DNA of 64,000 nt, from assembly GCF_010119195.1 (NCBI RefSeq), contig NZ_WRXL01000001.1:806001-870000 (forward strand), in the 5' to 3' direction. Both the position numbers and the translations under genes were made by a program. The DNA comes from Haloarcula salina (GTDB lineage Archaea > Halobacteriota > Halobacteria > Halobacteriales > Haloarculaceae). Positions 34,540-42,997 of this stretch are shown piece after piece (the stretch's first letter is position 1; every line of letters starts with the position of its first letter). The notes under the pieces are model-generated. The model made no database searches and was not told where the DNA came from. It saw only the letters and a list, made by a program, of their open reading frames with translations.

Positions 34540-35283
34540 TCAGACACCCAGGTAGCGGTCTCGCGTCTCTTGGTCGTTTCGGAGCGTCTCGGCGTCGCCC
34601 TCGAAGACGACCGTCCCGCGGTCGAGCACGTAACACCGGTCCGCGATCTTCATCGCGGCGATGGCGTTCTGCTCGACCAGCAGGATGGTCGTCCCGTCCT
34701 CGCTGATGCGCCGGATGGCGTTCTCGACGGACTCGATGATCTGGGGGGCCAGCCCCTCGTACGGTTCGTCGAGCATCAGCAGGTCGGTGCTCTGGTGGAG
34801 CGCGCGGGCGATGGCGAGCATCTGCTGTTCGCCCCCGGAGAGCGTCCCGGCCTTCTGCGACCGGCGTTCGTCCAGTCGCGGGAAGTACTCGTAGATCTCC
34901 TCGGTCGACATCCCCTCGTCGCGGAAGTCGAGGTTCCGTCCCCAGGTGTTGGACTTGTTGCGGACGGTCTCCGCGAGGTGGAGGTTCTCGGCGACGGTGA
35001 GGTCGGTGAACACCCGACGCTCCTCGGGGACGAGCGAGACGCCGCGGACGGCGATGTCCTCCGGCGGGGCGTTGGTGATGTCGGTTCCATCGAACCGGAT
35101 CGAGCCGCTGCGGACGTCCGGCGGAGTCGCCCCGGAGATACAGCGCAGCGTCGAGGTCTTCCCCGCGCCGTTGCGCCCCAGCAGCGCGGTGATCTCGCCG
35201 TCGTCGACGTTCATCGACACGTCCTGGATGATGTGGCTCTCGCCGTAGTAGCCGTTGATGTCCTCGACTTCGAGCAGCGTCAT
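34540..35283 (-). CDS. livF: Branched-chain amino acid-type ABC transporter ATP-binding protein (LivF-like)
   Basis: 247 residues. Walker A LLGRNGAGKTSTLRCI, signature LSGGEQQMLAIARAL, Walker B LLMLDEPYEGLAPQ and the H-loop LLVEQNAI are intact. LivF-type ATPases pair with LivG to drive import. The start overlaps the livG stop by 4 bases. It is the fourth transporter gene of the operon SBP-livH-livM-livG-livF. Confidence 0.94.
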   Translation of the reverse strand: MTLLEVEDINGYYGESHIIQDVSMNVDDGEITALLGRNGAGKTSTLRCISGATPPDVRSGSIRFDGTDITNAPPEDIAVRGVSLVPEERRVFTDLTVAENLHLAETVRNKSNTWGRNLDFRDEGMSTEEIYEYFPRLDERRSQKAGTLSGGEQQMLAIARALHQSTDLLMLDEPYEGLAPQIIESVENAIRRISEDGTTILLVEQNAIAAMKIADRCYVLDRGTVVFEGDAETLRNDQETRDRYLGV

Positions 35284-36038
35284 TCCTCGACACCTCCCAG
35301 GTAGGCCTCCTGGACGGCCGGGTCGTTCTGGACCTCCTCGGGGGTCCCCTCCGCGATGACGGCCCCGCGGTTGAGGACGACGATGCGGTCCGAGATGTCG
35401 AAGACGATCTCCATGTCGTGTTCGACAAGCAGGAAGGTCAGGTCCAGTTCCCGCTTGACCTCCTTGATGAGCTCGACGGTGGATTTCGTCTCCTCGGGGG
35501 ACATCCCCGCCGTCGGCTCGTCCATCAGCAGCATGTCCGGCTCGGCGGCGAGCGCGATGCCGATCTCGAGCCGGCGCTTGTTCCCGTAGTCGAGGCTGTC
35601 GGCCTGGGACTCGCGCTCATCGTAGAGCCCGACGGACTTCAGGACCTCGTCGGCGACCCTGGTGACCTCGGGATAGGCGTTCTCGTGGCGGAAGAAGTTG
35701 AACCGGAACGAGCCGTGTTCGGCCGCGAGCGCCGCGATGACGGCGTTCTCCTCGACTGTCAGCTCCGGGAAGATCGACGCCGTCTGGAACGACTTGCTCA
35801 TGCCGAGCTGGACGACCTGGTGGGGCTCCATCCCGACGATGGAATCGCCCTTGAACAGGATCTCGCCGTAGCTCGGGTCGAGCCGCCGGGTGACGAGGTT
35901 GATGAACGTCGACTTGCCCGCGCCGTTGGGGCCGATGAGGCTCACGCCCTCGCCCTGTTCGATCGCGAGGTCCACCTCGTCGACCGCCGTGAGGCCGCCG
36001 AACTGCTTGGTGAGGCGCTCGGTTTCGAGGACCGTCAC
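35280..36038 (-). CDS. livG: Branched-chain amino acid-type ABC transporter ATP-binding protein (LivG-like)
   Basis: 252 residues. Walker A IGPNGAGKSTFINLVT, a signature replaced by SLDYGNKRRLEIGIAL as is usual for LivG, Walker B LLMDEPTAGMSPEE and H-loop LLVEHDMEIVF. The long linker between Walker A and signature is a LivG feature. Overlaps livM and livF by 4 bases each. Confidence 0.94.
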   Translation of the reverse strand: MTVLETERLTKQFGGLTAVDEVDLAIEQGEGVSLIGPNGAGKSTFINLVTRRLDPSYGEILFKGDSIVGMEPHQVVQLGMSKSFQTASIFPELTVEENAVIAALAAEHGSFRFNFFRHENAYPEVTRVADEVLKSVGLYDERESQADSLDYGNKRRLEIGIALAAEPDMLLMDEPTAGMSPEETKSTVELIKEVKRELDLTFLLVEHDMEIVFDISDRIVVLNRGAVIAEGTPEEVQNDPAVQEAYLGGVEE

Positions 36039-37126
36039 GACTCCTCACCTCCGAAGAGGCGGCTGCGAACGTACTGGACGCCGCCCCAGATGCCGTCGGG
36101 GAACAGCACGACCATCACGACGAACACGAGACCGAGGATGAGGTGCCAGAAGGGCCCAAGCGTCGGGAACCCGCTGACGATGTTCTCGATGTACAGGTAC
36201 AGTCCGGCTCCGAACAGCGGCCCGAACAGCGAGCCGACGCCGCCGAGGACCGTCATGATGACGATGCGTCCGGACTCGGTCCAGTACAGCGACTCCAGGG
36301 GCACGTAGCTCCCCTCGATAGCGAACAGGCTGCCGGCGATACCGGCGAAGGCGGCCGAGATGATGAACGCCATCAGCTTGTACCGCCAGACGTTCAGCCC
36401 GACGAACTCCGCGCGGCTCTCGTTTTCGCGAATCGCACGGAACACGGTCCCGTACGGCGAGTGCAGGATGCGGTTCGCCATTGCCACCGACAGCACGGTG
36501 ATGACGGCCACGAACACGTACACCATGTTGTCGACCAGCATCGAGAGCGGGAACGGCACCCCGCCATGGAGGTCGACGACGCCAAGCAGGTGGCCGATGT
36601 CGACGGACGTGAAACCGTTCTCACCGTTCGTGAGGAACGCCAGCGGCGACGCCGCGAGGTAGAACGACATCTGGCCGAACGTCAGCGTCAGGATGGCGAA
36701 GTAGATCCCGCCGCGTCGGAGCGACAGGAACCCGACGATCCACGCCATCAACACCGCAAACACCAGACCGGCGAGCAACACCAGCAGCGGGGAGCTACTG
36801 ACGCTCGCGCTGAAGATGCCGGCCGCGTAGGCCGCGCCGCCGAAGAAGACGGCGTGGCCGAACGACAGCAGGCCGGTGTATCCCAGCAGGATGTCGAACC
36901 CGATTGCGAAGATGCCGTAGATGAGCATCAGCGTCGCCAGTTGCGTATAGCCGTCGAGGTAGTTGTTGAACAGGAACGGGAAGACGGCGACGGCCACCAG
37001 CGTGAGCAGCACCGTCGAGATCTCCCGGTCGCGGAAGCTGGCCCACTGGTCGGCGAGGCCGCCGCTGACCTCGTTCTCCGCGTCGGCCGTCGCGGTGGCG
37101 GTCGCGTCGCGGGGTTCGTCGCTCAC
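36035..37126 (-). CDS. livM: Branched-chain amino acid-type ABC transporter permease (LivM-like)
   Basis: 363 residues with about ten membrane helices after a polar N-terminus of about 35 residues. GYTGLLSFGHAVFFGGAAYA near 90-110 and the cytoplasmic coupling loop RAIRENESRAEFVGLNVWRY near 230 are typical of LivM. It pairs with LivH in the membrane. Overlaps both neighbours by 4 bases. Confidence 0.93.
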   Translation of the reverse strand: MSDEPRDATATATADAENEVSGGLADQWASFRDREISTVLLTLVAVAVFPFLFNNYLDGYTQLATLMLIYGIFAIGFDILLGYTGLLSFGHAVFFGGAAYAAGIFSASVSSSPLLVLLAGLVFAVLMAWIVGFLSLRRGGIYFAILTLTFGQMSFYLAASPLAFLTNGENGFTSVDIGHLLGVVDLHGGVPFPLSMLVDNMVYVFVAVITVLSVAMANRILHSPYGTVFRAIRENESRAEFVGLNVWRYKLMAFIISAAFAGIAGSLFAIEGSYVPLESLYWTESGRIVIMTVLGGVGSLFGPLFGAGLYLYIENIVSGFPTLGPFWHLILGLVFVVMVVLFPDGIWGGVQYVRSRLFGGEES

Positions 37127-38061
37127 GAGACATCCACCTCCGAACCCAGCAGTCCCTGCGGACGAACCAGCAGGATGACCGCCGCGAGCGCGTAGATTCC
37201 GACCTGACTCCAGGCGGCGTTGCCGGTCTGGATGAGGGCCACCTGCAGCGTGCCCAGCATCAGTCCGGCCACCACGGCCCCTTCTATTTTCCCGACGCCG
37301 CCGATGACGACCGTCAGGAACGCCGGCACCAGCTGTTCGGTGCCGATGTTGGGGTTGACGTTGGCGAGCGGACCGCCCACCACGCCGGCGACGCCGGCGA
37401 GTGCGGCACCGATGCCGAACACGACGAGGTACGGGCGACTCAGTTTGATACCGAGCAGTCGGACCATCTCACCGTCGAGCGTCCCGGCCTGCACGATGAG
37501 CCCGAAGTCGGTGTACTCGACCAGCAGGTAGACGCCGAGCACGAGCACCGCCGTGATGGCGATGACGCCCAGCCGCCACCGCGGGAAGTTCCCGATGATC
37601 GGGAGCGCGATCGGACCCGATGCCCACGAGGGTTGCTGGAACGGCTGGCTGTTCCCACCGAGCATCGCCCGGAGCGTCTCCTGGACGATGATCGCGAGCC
37701 CGAAGGTGACGAGAATCTGGTCGGTGTCCGGCCGGGAGTAAAACGCCTGTGCGACGAATTTCTCCATCAGGAGACCGATCACGAACACGACGATCGGGAC
37801 GATCACGAGCGCGGCGATGAACCCGAGGCCGATGCCGTAGGACTGGATGCCCCATTCCGCCAGTTGGCCGTTCGTCAGCGGTACCTCCGTGGTGATGAAC
37901 AGTCCCAGGTACGCTCCCACGAGGTACAGCGCCCCGTGCGCGAAGTTGACGAACTTCAGCGTCCCGAGAATGATCGACAGCCCGACCGCAAGCAGAACGT
38001 AAATCGCGCCCTGTTGCAGGCCGTTCAATAGTAGCGTGAGGATATCAGCCAGTAACGTCAC
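37123..38061 (-). CDS. livH: Branched-chain amino acid-type ABC transporter permease (LivH-like)
   Basis: 312 residues with about eight membrane helices. It opens LLNGLQQGAIYVLLAVGLSI and has GTLKFVNFAHGALYLVGAYL, the LivH hallmark. The C-terminus ends VRPQGLLGSEVDVS. A 135-base gap with its own candidate promoter and a palindrome separates it from the binding-protein gene, so permease and ATPase genes may be tuned apart from the binding protein. Confidence 0.93.
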   Translation of the reverse strand: MTLLADILTLLLNGLQQGAIYVLLAVGLSIILGTLKFVNFAHGALYLVGAYLGLFITTEVPLTNGQLAEWGIQSYGIGLGFIAALVIVPIVVFVIGLLMEKFVAQAFYSRPDTDQILVTFGLAIIVQETLRAMLGGNSQPFQQPSWASGPIALPIIGNFPRWRLGVIAITAVLVLGVYLLVEYTDFGLIVQAGTLDGEMVRLLGIKLSRPYLVVFGIGAALAGVAGVVGGPLANVNPNIGTEQLVPAFLTVVIGGVGKIEGAVVAGLMLGTLQVALIQTGNAAWSQVGIYALAAVILLVRPQGLLGSEVDVS

Positions 38062-38107
38062 GGGTTCACCCCACCACTGTGCGAGTATCTCAATAATTCT
38101 TCACTTC

Positions 38108-38119
38108 TAATCATGATTA
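38108..38119. promoter_or_regulatory. 12-bp palindrome TAATCATGATTA upstream of livH
   Basis: Perfect symmetry in an AT-rich tract, 47-58 bases ahead of the livH start. A TATA-like stretch ATTTATAATGC on the minus strand lies just upstream (about 38149-38159). The palindrome would be close to the transcript start, a typical repressor position. Confidence 0.4.
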
Positions 38120-38196
38120 ATGTTGATCTATCACGTATCGCGGTCCCTTGCATTATAAATCCTGAGGAGATTCGAACGACGTGTCAGGGTCGGTCC

Positions 38197-39612
38197 CTAC
38201 TCGTCGCCGTAGTCGCCCAGTTCACACTCGGCGGCCGGACCGGAGTCACAGCCGTACCCGACGTCTTCGCGGGCGGTCAGCTCGACGATCTCGATGAAGT
38301 TCCCGCCGGACTGCTCGCTCTCGGGGAGGCCGCGAGCGACCGGGATGGCCCGCTGGGCCTGGTGGTCGCAGGCACGCATCAGTTCCTCACCCATCCCGAT
38401 GTTGCTGTACTCGTAGTCCTCCAGTTGACGGATGACCTCCGGCGGGTAGAACGTGCCCGCTCGCTCGGCGGCGGCCGCGTACTGGAGCGTCTGGGCGTAG
38501 GCCAGTTGTGCCGGACCGGACGGGGTCCGGTCGTACTCGTCCCTGAACGCCTGCGTGAACGTGTTCGAGGGCTCGTTGTCGAGCTGGGAGTCCCACGCGA
38601 TGGTCCCGAATTTGCCCTCGATCGCGCCGCCGGCGGCCTGCGCCATCGGACGGTTGTACAGCGGAACGACGATCTCCATGTCTTCGTCGATGCCCGCGTC
38701 GACGGCCTGGGAGACCGAGTTCGCCCCGTCCAGCCCGTAGTGGTTCAGCACCAGCACGTCGGCCCCCGAGTTCGCGGCCTCCGAGAGGTACGAGGAGAAG
38801 TCGGAGGTACCCAGCGGCGTCGGGACGCTCTCGACCTGCGACCAGCCGATATCGGAGAGGAACTGGTTCATCGACTCCTGCTGGGTCTGGCCCCAGGAGT
38901 AGTCGGCGTACAGCTGGTAGAAGGAGTTGTCCGAGCCGTACTCTGACTCCAGCACCGGCGCGAGCGCCTGACCCGTCATGTAGGCGTTGAACATCTCCCG
39001 GAAGCTGTAGCGGACGCAGTCCTTCCCGGTGGTGTCGTTCGAGTGCGTCAGACAGCACATGAACATGACCTTCTCTTGCTGACAGAGGCCCTGCACGGCG
39101 ATGGCCACCGCGGAGGACGAGCCGCCCGAGATCATTACCACGTCGTCCCGGTTGATCATCCGCGAGGCGGACTGGCGGGCGGTGTCGGCGTCGGTCGCCG
39201 TGTCGCCGTTCACCGAGTCGACCGTGTAGCCCAGCACGCCGTCACCGCTGAGGTCCGAGAAGCTTTCGACCCAGCCACCCCCGTTGTTGAGGTGCTTCTT
39301 CGCCAGTTGATACGCCCGGAGTTCGTCCTGGCCCTCCGAGGAGTACGGGCCCGACTGCGGGACGTTGAACCCGAACGTGACCGTATCGCCCTCGACCGGG
39401 AAGTTCCCGAGCGCCGGGTAGTCGGTGCTACCGCCGCCGTCACCGCCGCCGTCGCCGCCGTCTCCACCACCGCCGTCGCCGCCGTCACCGCCGCCACCGT
39501 CGCCACCGTCTCCACCAGAGCATCCCGCGAGTCCCGTCAGACCCGCGACCCCTGCAATTCCCGTACTTTTCAGCAGCCGTCGTCGACTCACCGATCTGCC
39601 ATCAGTTGGCAT
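38197..39612 (-). CDS. ABC transporter substrate-binding lipoprotein (Liv/amide-urea type, PBP1 fold)
   Basis: 471 residues from the ATG at 39612. Tat signal SRRRLLKSTGIAGVAGLTGL is followed by a lipobox Cys at about residue 31, then a flexible linker of about 30 residues made only of Gly, Asp and a final Ser. The type 1 periplasmic-binding fold begins VTFGFNVPQSGPYSSEGQDE. Liv-type proteins bind branched-chain amino acids, but relatives bind urea, amides or aromatic acids, so the ligand is open. Five cysteines in the mature domain are a lot for this family. First gene of the operon. Confidence 0.9.
   Translation of the reverse strand: MPTDGRSVSRRRLLKSTGIAGVAGLTGLAGCSGGDGGDGGGGDGGDGGGGDGGDGGGDGGGSTDYPALGNFPVEGDTVTFGFNVPQSGPYSSEGQDELRAYQLAKKHLNNGGGWVESFSDLSGDGVLGYTVDSVNGDTATDADTARQSASRMINRDDVVMISGGSSSAVAIAVQGLCQQEKVMFMCCLTHSNDTTGKDCVRYSFREMFNAYMTGQALAPVLESEYGSDNSFYQLYADYSWGQTQQESMNQFLSDIGWSQVESVPTPLGTSDFSSYLSEAANSGADVLVLNHYGLDGANSVSQAVDAGIDEDMEIVVPLYNRPMAQAAGGAIEGKFGTIAWDSQLDNEPSNTFTQAFRDEYDRTPSGPAQLAYAQTLQYAAAAERAGTFYPPEVIRQLEDYEYSNIGMGEELMRACDHQAQRAIPVARGLPESEQSGGNFIEIVELTAREDVGYGCDSGPAAECELGDYGDE
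39427..39518. repeat. GC-rich trinucleotide-type repeat coding a Gly/Asp linker
   Basis: Imperfect repeats of GCC/GTC triplets encode GGDGGDGGGGDGG-type sequence just after the lipobox of the binding protein. Such tracts can vary in length and give a flexible, charged tether. Confidence 0.6.
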
Positions 39613-39630
39613 AGTCCATACGGGGAGCCA

Positions 39631-39646
39631 ATCTATCATAATAGTT
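39631..39646 (-). promoter_or_regulatory. TATA element of the Liv-type operon
   Basis: Read on the minus strand the sequence is AACTATTATGATAGAT, 19-34 bases ahead of the ATG at 39612. This implies a leaderless or very short-leader message. Confidence 0.45.
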
Positions 39647-39656
39647 GTGGAAGATT

Positions 39657-39673
39657 AAGTGAATGTTTCACTT
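39657..39673. promoter_or_regulatory. Inverted repeat AAGTGA-N5-TCACTT next to the Liv promoter
   Basis: Perfect six-base arms with a five-base spacer, directly upstream of the TATA element. It resembles a dimer-binding operator. The regulator is not identified here. Confidence 0.45.
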
Positions 39674-39752
39674 GTGGGAAAAACCCGGACGAAGCGGTCT
39701 CCGTCTCGATTTCGTCAGAGCGTTTATCCCGCCGCGAGGGTAGAGGGATGAT

Positions 39753-40607
39753 ATGGCAGGCCGTCGACGGTCCCAGTTCCTCCTCGTCGCCGTCGTCGTC
39801 GTTACGGCTGGCTGTAGCGGGTTCGCGTTCGGCGACGGCGGGGACGGCACAGTGTCGACGGTGACGCCCGCGCCGGTCCCGACCGACGGCGCGGGGGCGT
39901 ATCCAGTGGGTCTCGGTCCCAGCGGCGTCACGAGCCCGTCACTCCTGGGCGCCGCCCACGCGGATGCCCTCAACGGGACCGGCTACACGCTGGGCATGAC
40001 CCGGACGGTCCGGTACGAGAACGGCACGCTTCGCTCGTACCTCCGGATCGAAGTCGCCCTCGACGCCGACCGGACCCACTTCGCCAACGTCTCGGTGCGC
40101 GGCCACGCGGCCCCGGTGTTGCTCGGCCGGCCACCGGCCTCGGCGTCCTTCTGGTCCGACGGCGACGTGTACCTCCGCCGGCTCACCCGCGACAACCGGA
40201 CCATCTACAACGAGTACGAACCCCCGGACAGCTACGCCGGGACGTGGCGCTACTGGGTGCACACGGCCGCCCTCAACGGCCGCCCGGCGGCGGACGTGAC
40301 CCAGACGGTCGCGCCGTTCCAGACCCGCGTCGCCACCGCCGGGAGCGGCGACGAGACGGAGTACGTCGTCAGCGGCGACCGCCTGCGGCGGGGCGAAATC
40401 GGGGCCCCGTGGTCGGCGCGTCGGAACGCGACCCTGGCCGCCCGCGTCACCGAGGACGGACTCGTCCGGGCCTACCGGACCGAGTACACCGCGACGACGG
40501 GCGGCGAGCGCGTCCGAGTCACGCGCACCGTCCGGTTCGACGGGGTCGGGAACACGACCGTCGGCCGCCCGTCGTGGTACGGCCGGGCGCGGTCGACCGC
40601 CGGGTGA
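39753..40607 (+). CDS. Secreted lipoprotein, unknown function
   Basis: 284 residues. The signal is of Sec type: MAGRRRSQFLLVAVVVVTAG followed by Cys, a lipobox without a strict twin-arginine export motif. After a linker (about 27-50) there is one extracytoplasmic domain of about 220 residues with many aromatic residues and several Asn-X-Thr/Ser sequons (NGT, NVS, NRT, NAT, NTT). Haloarchaea have many such lipoproteins of about this length; from memory it resembles DUF7537, unchecked. Single gene. Confidence 0.75.
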   Translation: MAGRRRSQFLLVAVVVVTAGCSGFAFGDGGDGTVSTVTPAPVPTDGAGAYPVGLGPSGVTSPSLLGAAHADALNGTGYTLGMTRTVRYENGTLRSYLRIEVALDADRTHFANVSVRGHAAPVLLGRPPASASFWSDGDVYLRRLTRDNRTIYNEYEPPDSYAGTWRYWVHTAALNGRPAADVTQTVAPFQTRVATAGSGDETEYVVSGDRLRRGEIGAPWSARRNATLAARVTEDGLVRAYRTEYTATTGGERVRVTRTVRFDGVGNTTVGRPSWYGRARSTAG

Positions 40608-40688
40608 CGGGCGGACGGGGTCGGCGTCGCGGGCCGAGAGAACGAGCCGCCCGCGATCAGGGACACGGCCGCGCGGCTATCAGGTGGC

Positions 40689-40695
40689 TTTTTTT
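40689..40695 (+). terminator. T7 tract between the lipoprotein and the MgtE-like genes
   Basis: GGCTTTTTTTCG, the longest T run in this part of the window, is 81 bases after the lipoprotein stop and 25 bases before the next ATG. Likely a termination signal, though so near the next start it might also be part of its promoter region. Confidence 0.4.
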
Positions 40696-40719
40696 CGCGC
40701 GCCGTCGTTCGACCGGTAC

Positions 40720-41298
40720 ATGAGTCTCCGCGAGGTCGCCGCCGAGGCCTATCGGGAATCGCTCCCCGTGCTGGCGCTCAGCGCGGTCGGCGGCCTGTTC
40801 GCGGGGGTCGTTCTCGGCGGCATGGAGGCGGAACTCCGGGCGGTGTCCGGCCTGCTCGTCCTCGTTCCGGCGCTGCTTGCCACGCGCGGGAACGTCTACG
40901 GGTCGCTCGGGGGTCGGCTCGGATCGGCGCTCCACCAGGGGCTCATCGAGCCCACCTTCTCCTTCGACGACGAGCGCGTCAACGCGGCGGTCGCGGCGGC
41001 GCTGGCGAACGGCGTCCTCGTCAGCGGAGTCGCCGCGGTGATGGCCGTCGCGCTGCTCGTCGCGCTCGGACGGCCCGTGGCCCCGCTGGGGACGCTGGTC
41101 GCCATCGCACTGCTCGCGGGTATCGTCTCGGGCCTGCTGTTGACCGTCGCGGTCGTCTCCGTGGTGTTCGTCGGCTATCGGCGGGGACTCAACCCCGACA
41201 CGCTCGCGGGCCCGGTCGTGACGACGACGGGCGACGTGGTCGGCGTCGCGACGATGCTCGGGGCGACGCGGCTCGTCCTCGCGCTCGGGGGTGGCTGA
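40720..41298 (+). CDS. MgtE/SLC41-type divalent cation transporter half, first of a pair
   Basis: 192 residues with about five membrane helices, starting MSLREVAAEAYRESLPVLAL. The segment VPALLATRGNVYGSLGGRLG and the later GPVVTTTGDVVGVATM match the two ion-pathway motifs of the MgtE membrane domain. No CBS or N-terminal regulatory domain is present. Its stop directly abuts the GTG of a second gene of the same kind, so the two halves probably pair in the membrane as one transporter. Magnesium is the family's usual ion. Confidence 0.83.
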   Translation: MSLREVAAEAYRESLPVLALSAVGGLFAGVVLGGMEAELRAVSGLLVLVPALLATRGNVYGSLGGRLGSALHQGLIEPTFSFDDERVNAAVAAALANGVLVSGVAAVMAVALLVALGRPVAPLGTLVAIALLAGIVSGLLLTVAVVSVVFVGYRRGLNPDTLAGPVVTTTGDVVGVATMLGATRLVLALGGG

Positions 41299-41865
41299 GT
41301 GACGGACTTCGACGCGCAGTGGTCGGTCCCCGGCATCGTCCGGACGATGTTTCCGATCCTGCTCGTCCTGACCGCGATCGAACTCGGGAGCGGGCTCGTG
41401 CTCGATACCTTCGAAGGAACACTACTGCGCTACCCATCGCTCCTTGTCCTCGTGCCGGTCACCATCGGGATGGCGGGGAACCTCGGGAGCGTGCTGGCGG
41501 CGCGGCTCTCGACGGCGTTTCACCTCGGACTGTTGTCGTTCGAGGCGACCGACGACCGGCTGGCGGGCAACGCGCTGGCGACCGTCGGCCTCGCGGTGAC
41601 CATCTTCCCGCTCGTCGGCGCGGGCGCGTGGGGCGTCCAGACAGCGCTCGGCGGGACCGCCCTTCCGCTCCCGACGGTCGTCCTCGTCGCGCTCCTCAGC
41701 GGGAGTCTGCTGGCGGTGCTGGCCATCGTCGTCACTGCGGTGACGACCTACGCGGCCTACCGGTTCGGCCTCGACCCCGACGACGTGGTCATCCCCGTGG
41801 TCACGAACGTCTGCGACGTGCTCGGCGTGGTCGTGCTGTTCGGTGCTGTCCGCCTGCTCGTCTGA
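41299..41865 (+). CDS. MgtE/SLC41-type divalent cation transporter half, second of a pair
   Basis: 188 residues from a GTG that follows the previous stop with no gap. About five membrane helices. VPVTIGMAGNLGSVLAARLS and IPVVTNVCDVLGVVVLF are the two motifs corresponding to those in the first half. The N-terminal 15 residues are polar. Together the two proteins would make a ten-helix SLC41-like unit, which in other organisms exists as a fusion or a homodimer. Confidence 0.83.
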   Translation: MTDFDAQWSVPGIVRTMFPILLVLTAIELGSGLVLDTFEGTLLRYPSLLVLVPVTIGMAGNLGSVLAARLSTAFHLGLLSFEATDDRLAGNALATVGLAVTIFPLVGAGAWGVQTALGGTALPLPTVVLVALLSGSLLAVLAIVVTAVTTYAAYRFGLDPDDVVIPVVTNVCDVLGVVVLFGAVRLLV

Positions 41866-41929
41866 GACGGCCCGCTGTCGGGCTGACGCGACCGATGGGC
41901 CTTTGCCGGTCAGCGCCCGAAGGCGAGGT

Positions 41930-42994
41930 GTGCAGTCGCTCGTCGCAGCCGTCCTCGGACATCCCGCGGCCGCCGTGCTCGCGGACGTGGTCGTCCGGGT
42001 GCTTCGGATCACGGTCTTCCTCTCGCTGGGCGTGTTCCTCGCGGAACTCGCGGTGGCGTTCGGCCTCGTCGAGAAGATCGCCGTCGTCTCGCGCACCCTC
42101 ACCGCGCCGGCGAACCTCCCGGACGAGGTGGGAACGGCCATCCTGACGACGACGGCCTCGACGACGGCCGGGTACGGCATGCTCGCGGACTTCCGCGAGT
42201 CGGGCGTCCTCTCGGACCGCGCGACGCTCGTGGCCGTCACCATCAACACGTTCTTCGGGTTCGCCCAGCACATCGTCACGTTCTACGCGCCCGTTCTCAT
42301 CCCGATACTGGGCCTCCGAGTCGGCGTGCTCTACGTCGCGACGCGGGGGCTGGTCGCGCTGGCGATCACGCTGACCGGCATCGCCGCGGGGGCGCTCCTG
42401 CTCGACGCGTCGAACGTCGGGCGAGCGAGCGCCGACGCGTCGCCGGACGGCGGGACGGCCGAGCCGAGCGCGACGGCGGGCGAGACCGATCCCGCAGACG
42501 TGCTGGACGACCCGCCCGAGAGCCGCCGCGCGGCCGTCCGAACCGCCCTCGCGGAGACCGGCGAGAAGGTCAGGGACATCCTCCCGCGGCTGGCGGTCAT
42601 CTACGCCGTCGTCTCGCTGCTCGTGGCCTACGGCGACGAACTGCTCGCGCTCGCCGGCCGTGACGCGGCGGGCGTCACCGCGGCCGCGGACGGCTTCGCG
42701 GGCCTGCTCGGCCTCCCCGGCGCGGCGATCCCGGTCATCGCGGCCTACGCGCTCGACACCACGTCGGGCGCGACGGTCATCGCGCCGCTGATCAGGAACG
42801 GGACGTTCACGGCGCGGACGGCGGTGGCGACGATGCTCGTCGGCGGCATCATCTCCTTCGCCGTCTCGACGTTCAAGCGCTCTATTCCCTTTCAGTTCGG
42901 CATCTGGGGCCGGGAGTTCGGCGCGAAGGTCGTCGCCGTGAACACGGCGCTGAAAATCGTCTGGATCGCGGCCGCGCTGGTCGTGTTGCTCTGA
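41930..42994 (+). CDS. Nucleoside-recognition (Gate) domain membrane protein
   Basis: 354 residues from the GTG at 41930; an ATG at 41843 overlaps the previous gene and reads a polar, unlikely N-terminus. About eight membrane helices in two halves separated by an acidic loop (about 165-205). GTAILTTTASTTAGYGMLAD and AAYALDTTSGATVIAPLIRN are repeated 'Gate' type motifs of the nucleoside-recognition/YjiH superfamily. The transported molecule is unknown. It may share a transcript with the two MgtE-like genes (64-base gap). Confidence 0.76.
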   Translation: MQSLVAAVLGHPAAAVLADVVVRVLRITVFLSLGVFLAELAVAFGLVEKIAVVSRTLTAPANLPDEVGTAILTTTASTTAGYGMLADFRESGVLSDRATLVAVTINTFFGFAQHIVTFYAPVLIPILGLRVGVLYVATRGLVALAITLTGIAAGALLLDASNVGRASADASPDGGTAEPSATAGETDPADVLDDPPESRRAAVRTALAETGEKVRDILPRLAVIYAVVSLLVAYGDELLALAGRDAAGVTAAADGFAGLLGLPGAAIPVIAAYALDTTSGATVIAPLIRNGTFTARTAVATMLVGGIISFAVSTFKRSIPFQFGIWGREFGAKVVAVNTALKIVWIAAALVVLL

Positions 42995-42997
42995 GCC

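Noticed and set aside
39427-39518. Regular GC-rich repeats suggesting a CRISPR array
   Set aside because: The repeats are triplet-based, without spacers, and code for the Gly/Asp linker of a lipoprotein.
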